Assembly: GCA_027579435.1 (NCBI GenBank)
Contig: JANBPK010001314.1
Location: 1-27,596, forward strand
Length of the DNA: 27,596 nt
Direction of reading: 5' to 3'
Origin: Candolleomyces eurysporus
Taxonomy: Eukaryota > Basidiomycota > Agaricomycetes > Agaricales > Psathyrellaceae
The notes under the pieces: generated by a model
Database searches by the model: none
What the model saw: the letters and a program-made list of their open reading frames with translations, nothing else
Told to the model about the DNA's origin: nothing
Position numbers and translations under genes: made by a program
In this document: one piece after another, positions 17,464-27,596 of the stretch
Layout: every line of letters starts with the position of its first letter
Numbering within the stretch: position 1 is the first letter of the stretch

Positions 17464-18833
17464 ATGGCTGCTCTAACGGCCGCTTTCTGGTCTCTCGAGA
17501 CCCACTCTTACTGGCTTGAATTCTATAGCCAAAGCTTTCCATCTGGGGTTATCGCTGACATCGTGAAATGTATTATTCTTTCCGTGTCCACAAGTTAGTC
17601 GAAGTTCTTGATCTCGAATATACTATCTGAACGCTAACATTGGGACAATCTCAAGCCGTACTGGCAGGCAAATCGGTGTCTATCCTCAAGCTCCTTCGGC
17701 AAAGGCGTACCCAGGTAGCGAAAGGGGGTGCCAATGGCATTTACGCTGTCACTAGCCTCGTATTGTTTGCTCTTTTCGTCATCGGCACTATCCTGTATTG
17801 CACAAAGGTTTTGCTGTCCTTGAAGGAGGTTATGTGCGCTGTTGCGACCTGGGATACAGAGAAGGGCGACGTCAAGACTTTAGACTGGATAAAGTGCAGA
17901 GGGGTCATTCGAAACGGTTACATCCATGATACGGTCGATAAGATTCTGAGGTTGGTCTTTGCCGTCAATGCTCAGATCGTTCTTTCCATCGTCAACGGTA
18001 TTTTGGTATGTCACTATTTTCTGCTTTACAATGGAGTCGATCTCATGAATATCAATTGATAGGTTTATCGAGTCCGCAACGTTTTCTCAGATATGTGGAT
18101 GGTGTACGTTCCTTTCGGAGCGCTCTATGTCCTCTGGGTCGGTTAGTTATTCATCTTCCTTATTCACCGTGTTCCTCTCGGCTGATGCTTCTCTCAAGTC
18201 ATCTCGTTTGTCGAGGTTTACACCATCTTGACGTACGATTGGCGTGCCCCGGACTATCCCCTCCTCTTCCAATTGACATTTCACGAGCTCAAGCACTTGG
18301 TGTTCGCCCTCTCATTTGTCATCAATCTCCTCGCCACTATTGCTATTGCCACCCGCAGGTTCCTGGAACTTCATGGGAAATCCACCGTTCCTGAAGGAGG
18401 AAAATTCCCTCTGGACAAAGACAAGAGACAGGGGTATAACGAGGCCAAGATCCTCCTTGTTGACGCTGCACTTCCGGTCACTCTATGCTCCTTCGGACTC
18501 GTGATCGCGTATTCTCGGTCCGTGCTAGACTATACGAACACTGCGGTCAATATCCAAGGAATATTCGCAATCCTTTGGCTTGTGTTCAGCGTACGTGCAT
18601 TGCTATCTGGGTTCTTAGAATTCTTGTTGACATTGTTCGCTATCAAGGTCATGGCACCCCATCTGATCGCTATTCACAATCTGCGAGCAGAAGCCAGGGA
18701 ATTCGCGAGGAAGGCTGAGATGGTGGTCAGAGACAAGCTTAGGGATTCCTCGCTCGACATGGACATCGTTGCCGTCAAGACTCTGGCCTACTCCCAGGAC
18801 GAGCCGGCTCCCGGGGGTGAGCTGAAGGTTTGA
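17464..18833 (+). CDS. Gene C: seven-helix membrane protein, most complete paralogue
   Basis: Exons are 17464-17593, 17656-18005, 18063-18141, 18199-18590 and 18648-18833, giving 378 residues. Predicted helices: about 28-52, 72-93, 137-160, 172-195, 219-238, 270-292 and 306-326. Positive residues in loop 1 (RQRRTQVAK), loop 3 (YRVRN), the long third inner loop (RRFLELHGKSTVPEGG, DKDKRQGYNEAK) and the tail predict N-outside, C-inside. Cys104 and Cys124 in the first outer loop are conserved in A and B. The tail (HNLRAEAREFARKAE, LRDSSLDMDIVAVKTLAYSQ) is a charged, probably helical cytoplasmic segment. In exon 1 the donor reads ACAA|GTTAGT. The second intron has an in-frame stop, confirming splicing; the fourth (57 bases) has none and keeps frame. 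I do not recognise the family. Receptor-like topology suggests sensing, but transport is not excluded. Confidence 0.9.
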
Positions 18834-18928
18834 ACTTTGTCAACCCGCGCTTCCACATTCAACCCGTGTGGGGCAGTGAGTTAGCGTTAGGTATCCTAAG
18901 TCTTTCCTTTCTGAATCCGCTTCCCTCA

Positions 18929-19003
18929 ACGTATTCACGAGAAACCTGACGAAAAATTGCCATGACTTGTGATGATGCTTATGTGTGACCGTTTTGTATG
19001 TAA
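18929..19003 (+). other. Conserved 3'-flank block of gene C
   Basis: Third copy of the block, with core AAAAATTGCCATGACTTGTG followed by ATGATGCTTATGTGTGACCG. Confidence 0.6.
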
Positions 19004-19045
19004 ACTAGTGCTAGTAACCTTGAATCTCTGTAGTTCACATTGTAC

Positions 19046-21317
19046 TTGTACGCGATCAAATTTCTGATTTCTGTAGTTCTTCCCATTATCGAATCCAATA
19101 TCCTGTTCCGCGTCACAGTTCGTCACTTTACTGCTTCCTGGCCGGACTAACAGAGATCTGTTGATGTTTACCGTTTCCCAGTGCGCTGGTTGAGCTCGAG
19201 CTTGCGCATGTGCAGCATCGATCAACCCAATTTCTGAGTACTGGACATTCTCACTTTGAATACGACCTCAGACACGACGTTTCGTTGGTGGTCTTTCTAC
19301 GAGCGCCCATCTCGTCGGAATTGACTATCCATTGTTAGCAGCCATGAGTTGGCCCAATCCGCTCTGTGAAGGACGTGACCGCTCGAGTTAGTGATTCTGC
19401 CCGCCACCATTCTGAGATCAATTCATTCGCAGGTCAGCGGGTCACTTATCCCTTGGCATTCTTTCAGCGCTTCGGAATGACGGTGTTCCCAATCTCTTGT
19501 TCTACACCTTCCTTCTTCCCAGCTGAACCTGTACCCACTTAAGGACGAACCGGATCACGAACTGGGTGGCACAAAATAAGCATAGGCGGTACAACGCGGT
19601 CCACCATTATCGACATCCTGTTCTGGGTTCTTTGCCTCTTTCATCTCAACTGAAAGGGACTATTGCCGCAATGACTATTTCTGATCAACCAATGCGGGGA
19701 ATCAAACAGAAGATGAACGAAATAGGCAAGTCGATTGGGGTCGCTGTCAGAGCTGACGTAGACTTCGAAGCTCAACAGGTCATCTGGTACATGATATTCG
19801 CCCCCAGAACTCGACTGACGCCAGTGCTCCAATTTCAAGCGCTACCCAAACAGCGCGCGGGATGCTACAAAACAAAGCAAGCCAGTTCTCCCGAGGCACG
19901 GGCCGCACTCGCTTGCAACTGTTGGAGCTCCAACTTTATTAAGCCTTGTCAGCCTTGGTGCCTGTTCCTCGAATCTCATCATCTAGTCTAAATCGCGACT
20001 TCTTCTTCGTCCATGTGCAGTACGCCCAAGTTTCTCCGGCCTCTCCCTGACACCTTCCATCCTTATCATAGAGGTCTTTGGGCTCCGCTGGGACTTGTCA
20101 TCGACATCTGGGTCTCGTTCTGGCATCCTCACTACCCGCGCAGAGTCTGGATTTCTTCTAGTCACAACTCGCGACATCGACTTGACAGCCACCTCACCCT
20201 CTCCAAGTGACTCTAGGTTAGAACTAGAACAGAAACCTGTTAGGCATCTTTGACTGGATCGTAGCACTATGGGCTAGGACCTGATCGCCGTGTTCTCACA
20301 TGGAGACGGAGGGGTCGATTGATTGGAGAGATACGAAACTGCCTCTTCCGTCGACGTTCTCCCTTGGGTACCGACTCCCTTTGCCTCTTATAACCTGGTC
20401 TCGAGGTGGACGTTGGATACTGGAAGCCGAGAAGGTGCTTCTCTTCACGTTTTTCGAGCCTATCACATCGATCGATCGAGTGGCTCTGTCTTTAGTGGAC
20501 TCATCACATCTGCTGTGCACTTGCTACTGAAGCTCCCTCTTCGCTCACGATTGTGATTCTACACGGGTTGTCCCTTTCACTTCAGGCTATTTCATATCTT
20601 TGATTGTGTCAAAGTCAAACACGAGCTGTGCCATTGGATTGCTCTAATCGACGCAGGGCAGAGGTGACGACGACGTTGCTGGCTAGCTCCGCCGCCACTG
20701 GCGATTCGTTGTGCGGAATCGACAACTTTTGGGAATTCGTACGTTCGACTCGGAGTAGATCATCGCATCCTTCGAAATTCCGCAGTCAATCGGTGTACAG
20801 AGAATTGCGTGTCCGGTGACTTGTCAATTCTCGGGCACATTGGTCTCCCTTCACTGCCACGGATTCTTTATGATACCGACCAACGATTTGCGGTATACGG
20901 GGACCAAAAGAATGGATGTTCGAGCACTCTAGGGTGCCCTCTTCTTGAGCATCGTCATCGTATGCCCATAAATCCCTCAATGCTCTCCCGACAAGAAGCT
21001 CGGAAGTTGGAGTAGTGCCGCGCGGGGTCGGATGAATAATGCGCTCATTGTGTGATTACTGGCAATTCTTCCGCTACACCCTGGAATGCTTTTGGACTCT
21101 CTCGTTAACGGTGGTGATATGGGCTTGCATGTGTAAATGATTCTCTCTATAGCTGGTCTCTTGCGAGACCTTTCCAATGTCATTGTTCTGTCAAACCCTA
21201 GAATTCATTGATTCTCGCTTAGATTAGGTTAGTTGCTCTTCACACTTCGGTAGGGAATCCTTTCATCGATTTCAGGTAAGATTCATAGTATAGTATACGT
21301 ATGGTTGCTCTGTACTA
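19046..21317. other. 2.3 kb without a recognised gene
   Basis: Plus-strand open frames at 19566-19991 (141 codons), 20013-20210, 20300-20530, 20323-20556 and 20809-21015 overlap others or lack any motif I know. The frame at 20323-20556 (NLVSRWTLDTGSREGASLHV) has the least low-complexity composition but no homologue comes to mind. There is no clear transposon signature. Confidence 0.45.
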
Positions 21318-21772
21318 GTGCTCTCCTTTCCATTCGAAAGAAAAGAAAATGAACGGCTAAAATGTGAGCTGTGGGAGGTGGCACGAGCGGAAATGAAATC
21401 GTCGAATGGATTTCACAGGCGATGTCGGGCATGTCAGGTAAACACAACCCAGTTACATACCGGTGGTGATTCTTACCGTGCCACCTGTAATTTAGTGTAT
21501 GCGAATCTCCCATGACGAGAAGATGAAGTTACTTTTCATACAAACTCAGAGAAACTCATGCCGACAGCGGAGGGTACTAGAGACCAGGCTATCCTTATCG
21601 ATTTCTACCAAGTCCGCGGAGAGGCCGTTCTCAAGGCAATCCAATATCTACATATCGCAGCATACTGAGGTGAGGCAAAGCCAAATTACATTCAAACTTC
21701 GAACCCCAGCATAGCTTTCGAGGTACCAAAGCGCACCGATCGCACTGGCGAGGCTAATTTCATTTGGGTGAG
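21318..21772 (+). pseudogene. Possible gene relic read through two TGA codons
   Basis: One frame stays open from 21318 except for TGA at 21513-21515 and at about 21667-21669. It contains ERLKCELWEVARAEMKSS, RCRACQ, then after the first stop EKLMPTAEGTRDQAILIDFY and QVRGEAVLKAIQYLHIAAY, and after the second SIAFEVPKRTDRTGEANFIW before a GTGAGT donor. The helical-looking middle part suggests old coding sequence. An alternative reading uses an intron from 21437 (GTAAAC) to 21498 (TTTAG) and a different frame. Product unknown. Confidence 0.25.
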
Positions 21773-23160
21773 TGTCACGCGCGTGGCAATAGCCTCTAAG
21801 CTCAGGTGTACCCAGAGCGTGCCCTCGTGCCGGAATGCATGAATGCTACTTGTCAAGGTAAATGAGAACCCAATGAGAATGTAATTTCAAAGTTGCTTGA
21901 CCCTCAATCCTGCACCTCATAGACTTTTCCTGTCCAGGTAAAATGCGTTCCACCGGGACCGTGCCACCAAGAGTAGCAGCAACGCGACTCGGAAGAGAAT
22001 TGCCGCTTATTGGAACCGCTACCAGTCCTCATTTGCCTATTCTCATTCCCTCCCCGCCGGTGAATCACTCATTCACAAAAGTCCAGAACTTCTCTCGAAC
22101 CTTCCTTTGTGGTGGGTCATTTGAGGTCTAGCGCTTATGGTGAAAGAGAAAGAGGGTTTGTGCAAGATACCCCATTGTGCGCACGGGCCGTCCGCCACAG
22201 TGTGATACCGAGCAGGGTTTGTCTAATCGAGTGTCTCTTGGTTAAGAGTTGCTAAAGAAAGAGCTGAGTGACTAAGTACCAGCATTCTGTGGCGTATGTC
22301 GTAGTACGTTTGCGGTCATTCAAGAAAAGACAAAGACGTGTGGAGCAGAATCCAAGGGTTCTCCGAGCGATAGGAATCCGAGTTCTGGCACCACGATCAT
22401 GACTGCAGGATAGGGTGAGGGTTAGTCGTTATCATCGATAAACCTCGCCTCATTCGAGAATGCGTTGCAAGTCTGTTTCAACTGAATTGAAACGAGAAAC
22501 ATGACATCCTTCCACGTCAAGAATCCAGACATGCGCCTCGAAACCCATGATTAATCCGCATAAAAGACAACATTACCCCGACAGACCGACTCAAAGACAC
22601 ACCGACTGCGCATGCGAGCCTCGTGTTTTTCNAAAAAAAAATTCCCAACCGCTTGCTTCTGAGTACCGTTCCCGCCGCCCACGCCGCTCATTTGTACTTT
22701 TAGATACCTGCGGCATTGACGTCGACAACTCTGTCCATGACGATCAATGAAAAACGAGGCCTCCTCACCGTGGCGCAGCCCAAAAATTTAATATCTACAC
22801 CAAGTACGCACACGACGTACCTAGGAATTCGAAATCTCCCGGGTCGCTATGGACTTTTTCGACTTGGTGCGACGTTCTGCAGTTTCGGTTCGTCTTGTCC
22901 ATTTTTGGGCAAGAGATATGCTGCTTATGGAAGGACCGGAACGCGGGTCCTGTCCTTCCTGTCCTTTTTCGCATGTGTTTTCGCGAGGCCAAGGCATTCC
23001 GCTCGTGCGATTTCCATATCATCAGAAAGGCAAAGGGGGCAGTACAGTACATACGCCTTGCGCAAAGGAAACAGGGTATGGCAATGACTTGGATGCGGAC
23101 GTCGTTTTGATTCACCCGAGATTGGCTCCTTCCAAGTACTGAGAAAGGCTGTGATTATCA
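21773..23160. other. Stretch without a supported gene
   Basis: Open frames at 21943-22131, 22716-23087 and 22849-23142 are short and overlap frames on the other strand. GTTTCAACTGAATTGAAAC near 22472 is a small inverted repeat (7-base arms). An N precedes an A run at 22632. Confidence 0.4.
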
Positions 23161-23258
23161 TGTGCGTGAAAGGCTAGGCTAGATTAGATAGATGAAAGGA
23201 TGGATGAAACGAAATGAAATGACAGAGCAGCGGTGAAATCTTAGTAGGAGTAAGAAAT

Positions 23259-23360
23259 CAGGCAAAAACGTTTCGAGCAAACGCCCCTTTGTCCCAGACT
23301 GTGCTGCCACACCTTCCATTTACCGCAGAGAGGTGTCCTAGATAGATCTATACCACAGCT
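23259..23360 (+). repeat. Imperfect direct repeat, copy 1
   Basis: Shares with copy 2 the order AGGCAA-A, GAGCAAAC, CCCTTTGTCCCAGAC, CCACACCTTCC, TTTACCGC and GATAGATCT...CCACAGC. Confidence 0.65.
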
Positions 23361-23419
23361 CGTTGGAATGACCTCGACTGAGTCATGCTGACCGAGGAAC
23401 CACGCAATGTACGCAGGGA

Positions 23420-23527
23420 TTAGGCAAGAAAGTTAGAGCAAACACCCTTTGTCCCAGACCTACACCACCACACCTTCCTTTTACCGCCATACTCGAGGAT
23501 AGGATAGATAGATCTCTGCCACAGCAG
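23420..23527 (+). repeat. Imperfect direct repeat, copy 2
   Basis: Second copy, starting about 160 bases after the first, slightly longer because of an insertion near TACTCGAGGATAGG. No coding role is seen. Confidence 0.65.
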
Positions 23528-26500
23528 ACAGGCAACAACTATTCCATCATCATCATCGAAGCGAGCCAACCGTGTCCTGACGGTCCACCGAAAAGCTGGC
23601 CAACGAACTGAAGCATTTCGTATATCCCCAGCCTCATGTCGTCGCAGATAGGATGGCCAAAAGCAAAAAAGCCACCAACCTGGCTCTGTCTTCAACTCTT
23701 CCAACCTCCGTTCTCCGCGCAACTTTCGCTGCTCTTCCCCAAGTCGGTCGGTCGGTCGGACGAAGAGCAGAGTACGACACGACATGCCTCCCCTCTGCCG
23801 TCACTCGTTTTTCGTGACACTCGGACCGAAGCTCTCAGACCACGAGGCAAGCGTAGATAGTTAAAACCCAAGTGGCACTTGTATCTTGTACATATATATT
23901 TGACCGGAGTGGAGTACGGTATAGTATGCAGCCTGCAGCGGGGAAATCGGTGGTGGCCCCTGCATATAAATAAACCAGCCAGGACTTTCAGGGCCGAACA
24001 GCGAATGTGCCAAGTCAAGTGTTGCATTGACCCTCTAGTCAGATTACGATTACGACGAGTTTTGACCAGCACTCTACAACCGAGCCTCGAGGCGCAGATA
24101 TGACTCCGAGTCAATAACAAAAAAGCGTACTTGGATTCCCATGGGTTTTGGGTTGCATGCGCCCTGCGTCTTCTCCGAGTCGGTCCTAGAGGAATACAAG
24201 AGAACTCGAAGCACAAGATAGCCCGAAGCACAGTACCTAGTTGGCATGATAGAGCGAAAGGAGATTGAATGTATGCGGGGAGGTGCTATGTCCGAATTCC
24301 CGAAATACGAGAATCGCCTGTATGCTGCAGAGGCCCGTTCCGAGATGTTTAGACATGGACCCTGAGGCAACGAGGCCTCGCTCGCAGGGAGCCTCCAGCC
24401 GGAGATACTGTACGTACCGTACCGTACACCAGCCAGCAACAGATTGCTGTTAGGTACACTACACACATGCATATTATGACGACGCGGCTGAGGCACAATA
24501 GGGCACATGGGAGGAGATAGCGTCGCCAGGGTTCGCCGGTCAAAGTCCCTTCGCCTCGAGGTTCGACTCATTGAAGACGCTGTGCATATGGATGGATGGC
24601 GCCAGATACCAGATACCAGTTTGGCGCTGAGGGTCCGGGGAGACGAGTATCGGCCGGTGTTCCGTCGCGNCCCCCCCGTTTCCCCATTCCACCCCACCGC
24701 GTTTTCAGCAAGTAAAAACGAGGCACTTTCCAGAGAAATCGAGAAAACCCCCAAGGTGGGTGCGGTGATGACGATGATGATGGTCCGTGTCCAAGCCCGA
24801 CAACCCAATTACGGAACACCCACCCACCCGGGAAGAAAACCTAGCCAACGCAAAAACCCGTTCCTGATCAAGCTTGATCCCCCATCAACACAACCCGCCA
24901 TCAAAAAACGTGGGATCCGCATGCGTGTGCGCACACCCCAACGCGGATGTATTTTTCGCGGACNTTTCTTGCAGGCTTCCAAGTGCGGTAAGAGAAGCCA
25001 GCCCCCTTTGGTTGTTGTTCGTGTACGGAAGCCCCAGGACGAACGCGGTTTTATTAGTATAAGCGCGCCTCGAGGCGCCTGGAAGTAATTCTTTTTGGGA
25101 TGGGCGGCTGGGTTGAGGGTTTGAATCGCGCTAGCTAGTATGGAGAGTATTGTTATTATGGGACACTAGGTGGTCAGGGTCGTCGACATGGATTGGAGAA
25201 ATTTTTCATAAGCTTAGTTCGAGGACTTGGTGGGAGGACGGGGAACGGAACTATAACTATAGTAGACGCCTCCAATAAGTTTTTTTGCCCGTTGCCCTGG
25301 TGGCTGCGACCGTCGAGTCAATTTAAAAAAAACGTGTATGTTCAGAAACGCCATTTCTCGGAAAAATTAGATTTGAATGGGTGCATCGTGTACGACGACG
25401 ACTCGGGGGAGGGTCGAGGGTTCTCTTCTAGACGCTTGGTCCTTCGTTCGTTCGCTCGCTCGCTCGGAGGGAAGGGAAAGATGTGTAGCAATGACAATCA
25501 ATCGTTCGATTGGAAGGACGCGAATCCCATACTTCCCGCTGCATGTGGGATTCCAGAAAACCGACCATCGCTATGGTACGGCACTTCGACTGCTTCCTAC
25601 CTGGCAACATTCACTAAAGTACACTCGTCCTTCAATGCAAATTCATCGACTCTCTCGGTCAGTCGGTCGCCGGGGGTTTTGAGCTTAACATACACATGCA
25701 CAAGAGCCGGCAGGCAAGGCCCAACGATCGAAGAAAATTAGAATTAGACTCGTCGGTGGCGGGTATGTGGCGGTCCATCCCCCCTCCCCAATATCACTGA
25801 AGATCATCTCATCCCACCCCATCCCCTCTCCTCCTCTTCGTTGTCACATTCAAGCTACGTAGGGGTTTAAAAGGGCCTTTAGAGTAGGGAGGGGCGATGC
25901 ACCGCAATATATTCGTTCCCTCTCGCTCCTCGGGCATCGGGAAGAAGGAGCAGGAACCTGTAGTTATGCACCCATCGGAAATGTGATCCTAACGCACCGG
26001 TTTTTCTCTCTGCCTCGAGGCCGCAATGCGTGCGTCCTTCCATCCATCCGTCCATCTGCATCGAAAGAAGGCTTTGGGTGCTGTTGAGGAAGAAGCAGAA
26101 CTTGAGATTAATCGAAGTAAGCTTTACGACAAATTAAAAAGATAGAGAGATGATAGCTTATGTTTGTTGCGATACTCACCACAGTTTTTATCCAAGAATT
26201 GATTCATTCATTGATTTCGCATCTTCATCATACGCTAGATGCAATTATCAGTAGGCTCGCGTACTGGGCACCGACGATGACGACACACCGCAGGTGCGCT
26301 CCCTGATCTCCGAGATCATGAAATGATGTTTGTCCGAAGCCTGTTTCGTAACGGACGACACGAGGTTATCGAGGGTAGATAGAGATCTATGTATGTAGCT
26401 AGGGACGTCGGTCGGTAGCTCTCCTTGTGAGCGTGGTTTGCATGAGTTCTTGTGGTGTATGTTCGGAATTCGGAAGCTTGGCGCGCGGGGGGAGCCTAGT

Positions 26501-27596
26501 TCGGAAAATTCGGTACGTACCGTAGCGATGCTAACCAACCGCAGCCTGGAGCGGTGCGGGGCCGACATGCATAAACAGGATAGTTTCATTCATTTCGTTA
26601 GTCCAAGCGACGCTAGAGACCCTCCTGGGCACGCTAGAAGAATCACCTGGAGCGAGCGTTCGACTTACCTACACCCGAAGGAGCGCTACTGATTATCGCA
26701 AAACACGTTGCCTCATCTGCCAGCACGAGGCTTACGATAACATATGCCACCCTCGTCAGTTACTCTGTAGAGTTGGCGGAATGGTCAGGCGGTGGCACGC
26801 CTCGGGACGAACTCGATATATCCGGAAGGTGAGATGAGCGGGAGTGGAATAGGAAGGAAGGGACCTTAATTGTCAGCAGCCGTGCTTTCTTTCTTTCATG
26901 ACGCGTTCGTTCTTTGTTCGAGGGAAAGGTGACTAGGCCCAGCTGAGGTGAGCGAATGAGTCGAGGCCAGATTGGATTGAGAATCCTGGATTGGATTACA
27001 CACAAACACAGTAAGCAGCTCGTCACAAAAAGCGGTGGGTAGGATCGCTGGAAGAGGATGGAAGATTCACGATTATTTCCATTCCTGATCGATTCGTAGG
27101 CACGCAGCAGAGGCGAGGAGGGTCCAAGGGAGCAAAGAAGAAGGAGAAAATTGGAACACGCGCTGTGGCCATTGTGTTTCCCCGGGACGTCCCTAGAAGC
27201 TCGTCGGGGGACCGACGACAGGCAGACTTCTATCGATGATAATCTCTCGACGATCCTCGAGAAAGCGAGGCGGAAGGAAGAGGCAGGCGCCGGGGGAACC
27301 CTGTGCCCTCGTCAATAGTGGCCATCGATGACCAGGTTGCTGGGTATGAAAGGCAGTTCCGTCCGAATTGTGATGACGGTCAATAATAAGCACCAGTCAG
27401 ATTGACGCATCGGGGACGGGTGCGGGGAGCGTGGAAAAACGCCGGGCAGAACAAAATGTTTTTTCTGGGCGTTCCCGAGCAGCTGTGTACGGTAACACGT
27501 TTCACGTTGAAGAAGCAACGATGGACAGATGCAGGGGTGCGTGGGAGAGCGGGCGTCGAATCGCTCTTCACCCCTCCCTGCGCGGGTTGGGGAACA
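23528..27596. other. 4 kb GC-richer region without a supported gene
   Basis: Long overlapping open frames occur on both strands (24074-24808 and 23692-24231 minus; 24507-25088 and 25193-25741 plus), but they are rich in Arg, Ser, Pro and Thr, overlap one another and show no motif. Two of them (24074-24808 minus and 24507-25088 plus) cross N positions (24670, 24964). Local features are a TCGT/TCGC microsatellite near 25443-25467 and GTACGTACC palindromes near 24412 and 26513. It may be the regulatory flank of a gene beyond the right edge. Confidence 0.4.

Larger units (their letters stand above)
16735..19045 (+). repeat. Duplicated segment, gene C unit
   Basis: Partner of the gene B unit at about 14041-16290. 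Similarity ends near 19050, just after TTCACATTGTACTTGTACGC, where B continues with CTGAATACTATTACC and C changes to unrelated sequence. Confidence 0.55.

Noticed and set aside
23259..23527. CRISPR-like repeat pair
   Set aside because: There are only two imperfect ~105-base copies, no regular spacers, and the sequence is from a eukaryote.
24074..24808. 244-codon minus-strand open frame
   Set aside because: It crosses an N, overlaps other long frames on both strands, has Arg/Ser/Pro-rich random-looking composition and no motif; GC-rich sequence with few stops explains it.
24507..25088. 193-codon plus-strand open frame
   Set aside because: It crosses two N positions and overlaps the minus-strand frame; composition looks like read-through and there is no start context or domain.
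26771..26830. tRNA-like start (GGCGGAATGGTCAGGCGGTGG)
   Set aside because: No anticodon stem or TTCGA T-loop follows at the right distance, so no cloverleaf can be drawn.

Overview
The window looks like an accessory, gene-poor stretch of a mushroom-forming (basidiomycete) genome. Coding capacity is split into short exons by introns of about 50-75 bases with GT/AG ends. The transposon relics are of kinds common in Agaricomycetes, and there is a decayed fungal-type cytochrome P450. No species can be named from this sequence alone. Seven isolated N characters sit in or beside homopolymers or short runs, which looks like an assembly artefact.

Layout. (1) 1-9075 is a graveyard of mobile elements. 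It holds a minus-strand, five-exon gene relic with one nonsense codon (674-1722). Two diverged direct copies of a ~1.2 kb repeat (about 2187-3340 and 7868-9075) flank most of the rest: a ~1 kb minisatellite of GTCCA/TGGAC words that switches strand in its middle, a DUF6570-like Helitron relic, and a ~2.8 kb DDE transposon with long diverged terminal inverted repeats and a broken transposase. (2) 9079-19045 carries three tandem, same-strand paralogues (called A, B and C here) of an unrecognised membrane protein with seven predicted helices. Each has five exons, the same intron positions and phases, its own TATA box, and a conserved ~80-base block in the 3' flank. A and C look complete (373 and 378 residues). 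B (344 residues) lost its C-terminal tail through a nonsense change and a frameshift. A cytochrome P450 pseudogene lies between A and B on the opposite strand. B and C also share several hundred bases of 5' flank, including a decayed coding-looking block; in A this flank is replaced by repeat copy 2, which stops at the TATA box. (3) 19046-27596 has no gene I can support. It is richer in GC towards the right end, holds a ~105-base imperfect direct repeat, and its long overlapping open frames look like chance.

Working interpretation. The 7-helix family is the most interesting content: N-out/C-in topology, two conserved cysteines in the first outer loop, a long conserved third inner loop and a charged helical tail. 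This is receptor-like architecture but I could not assign it to a known family. It has expanded by local duplication beside transposon debris, with copies at different stages of decay.
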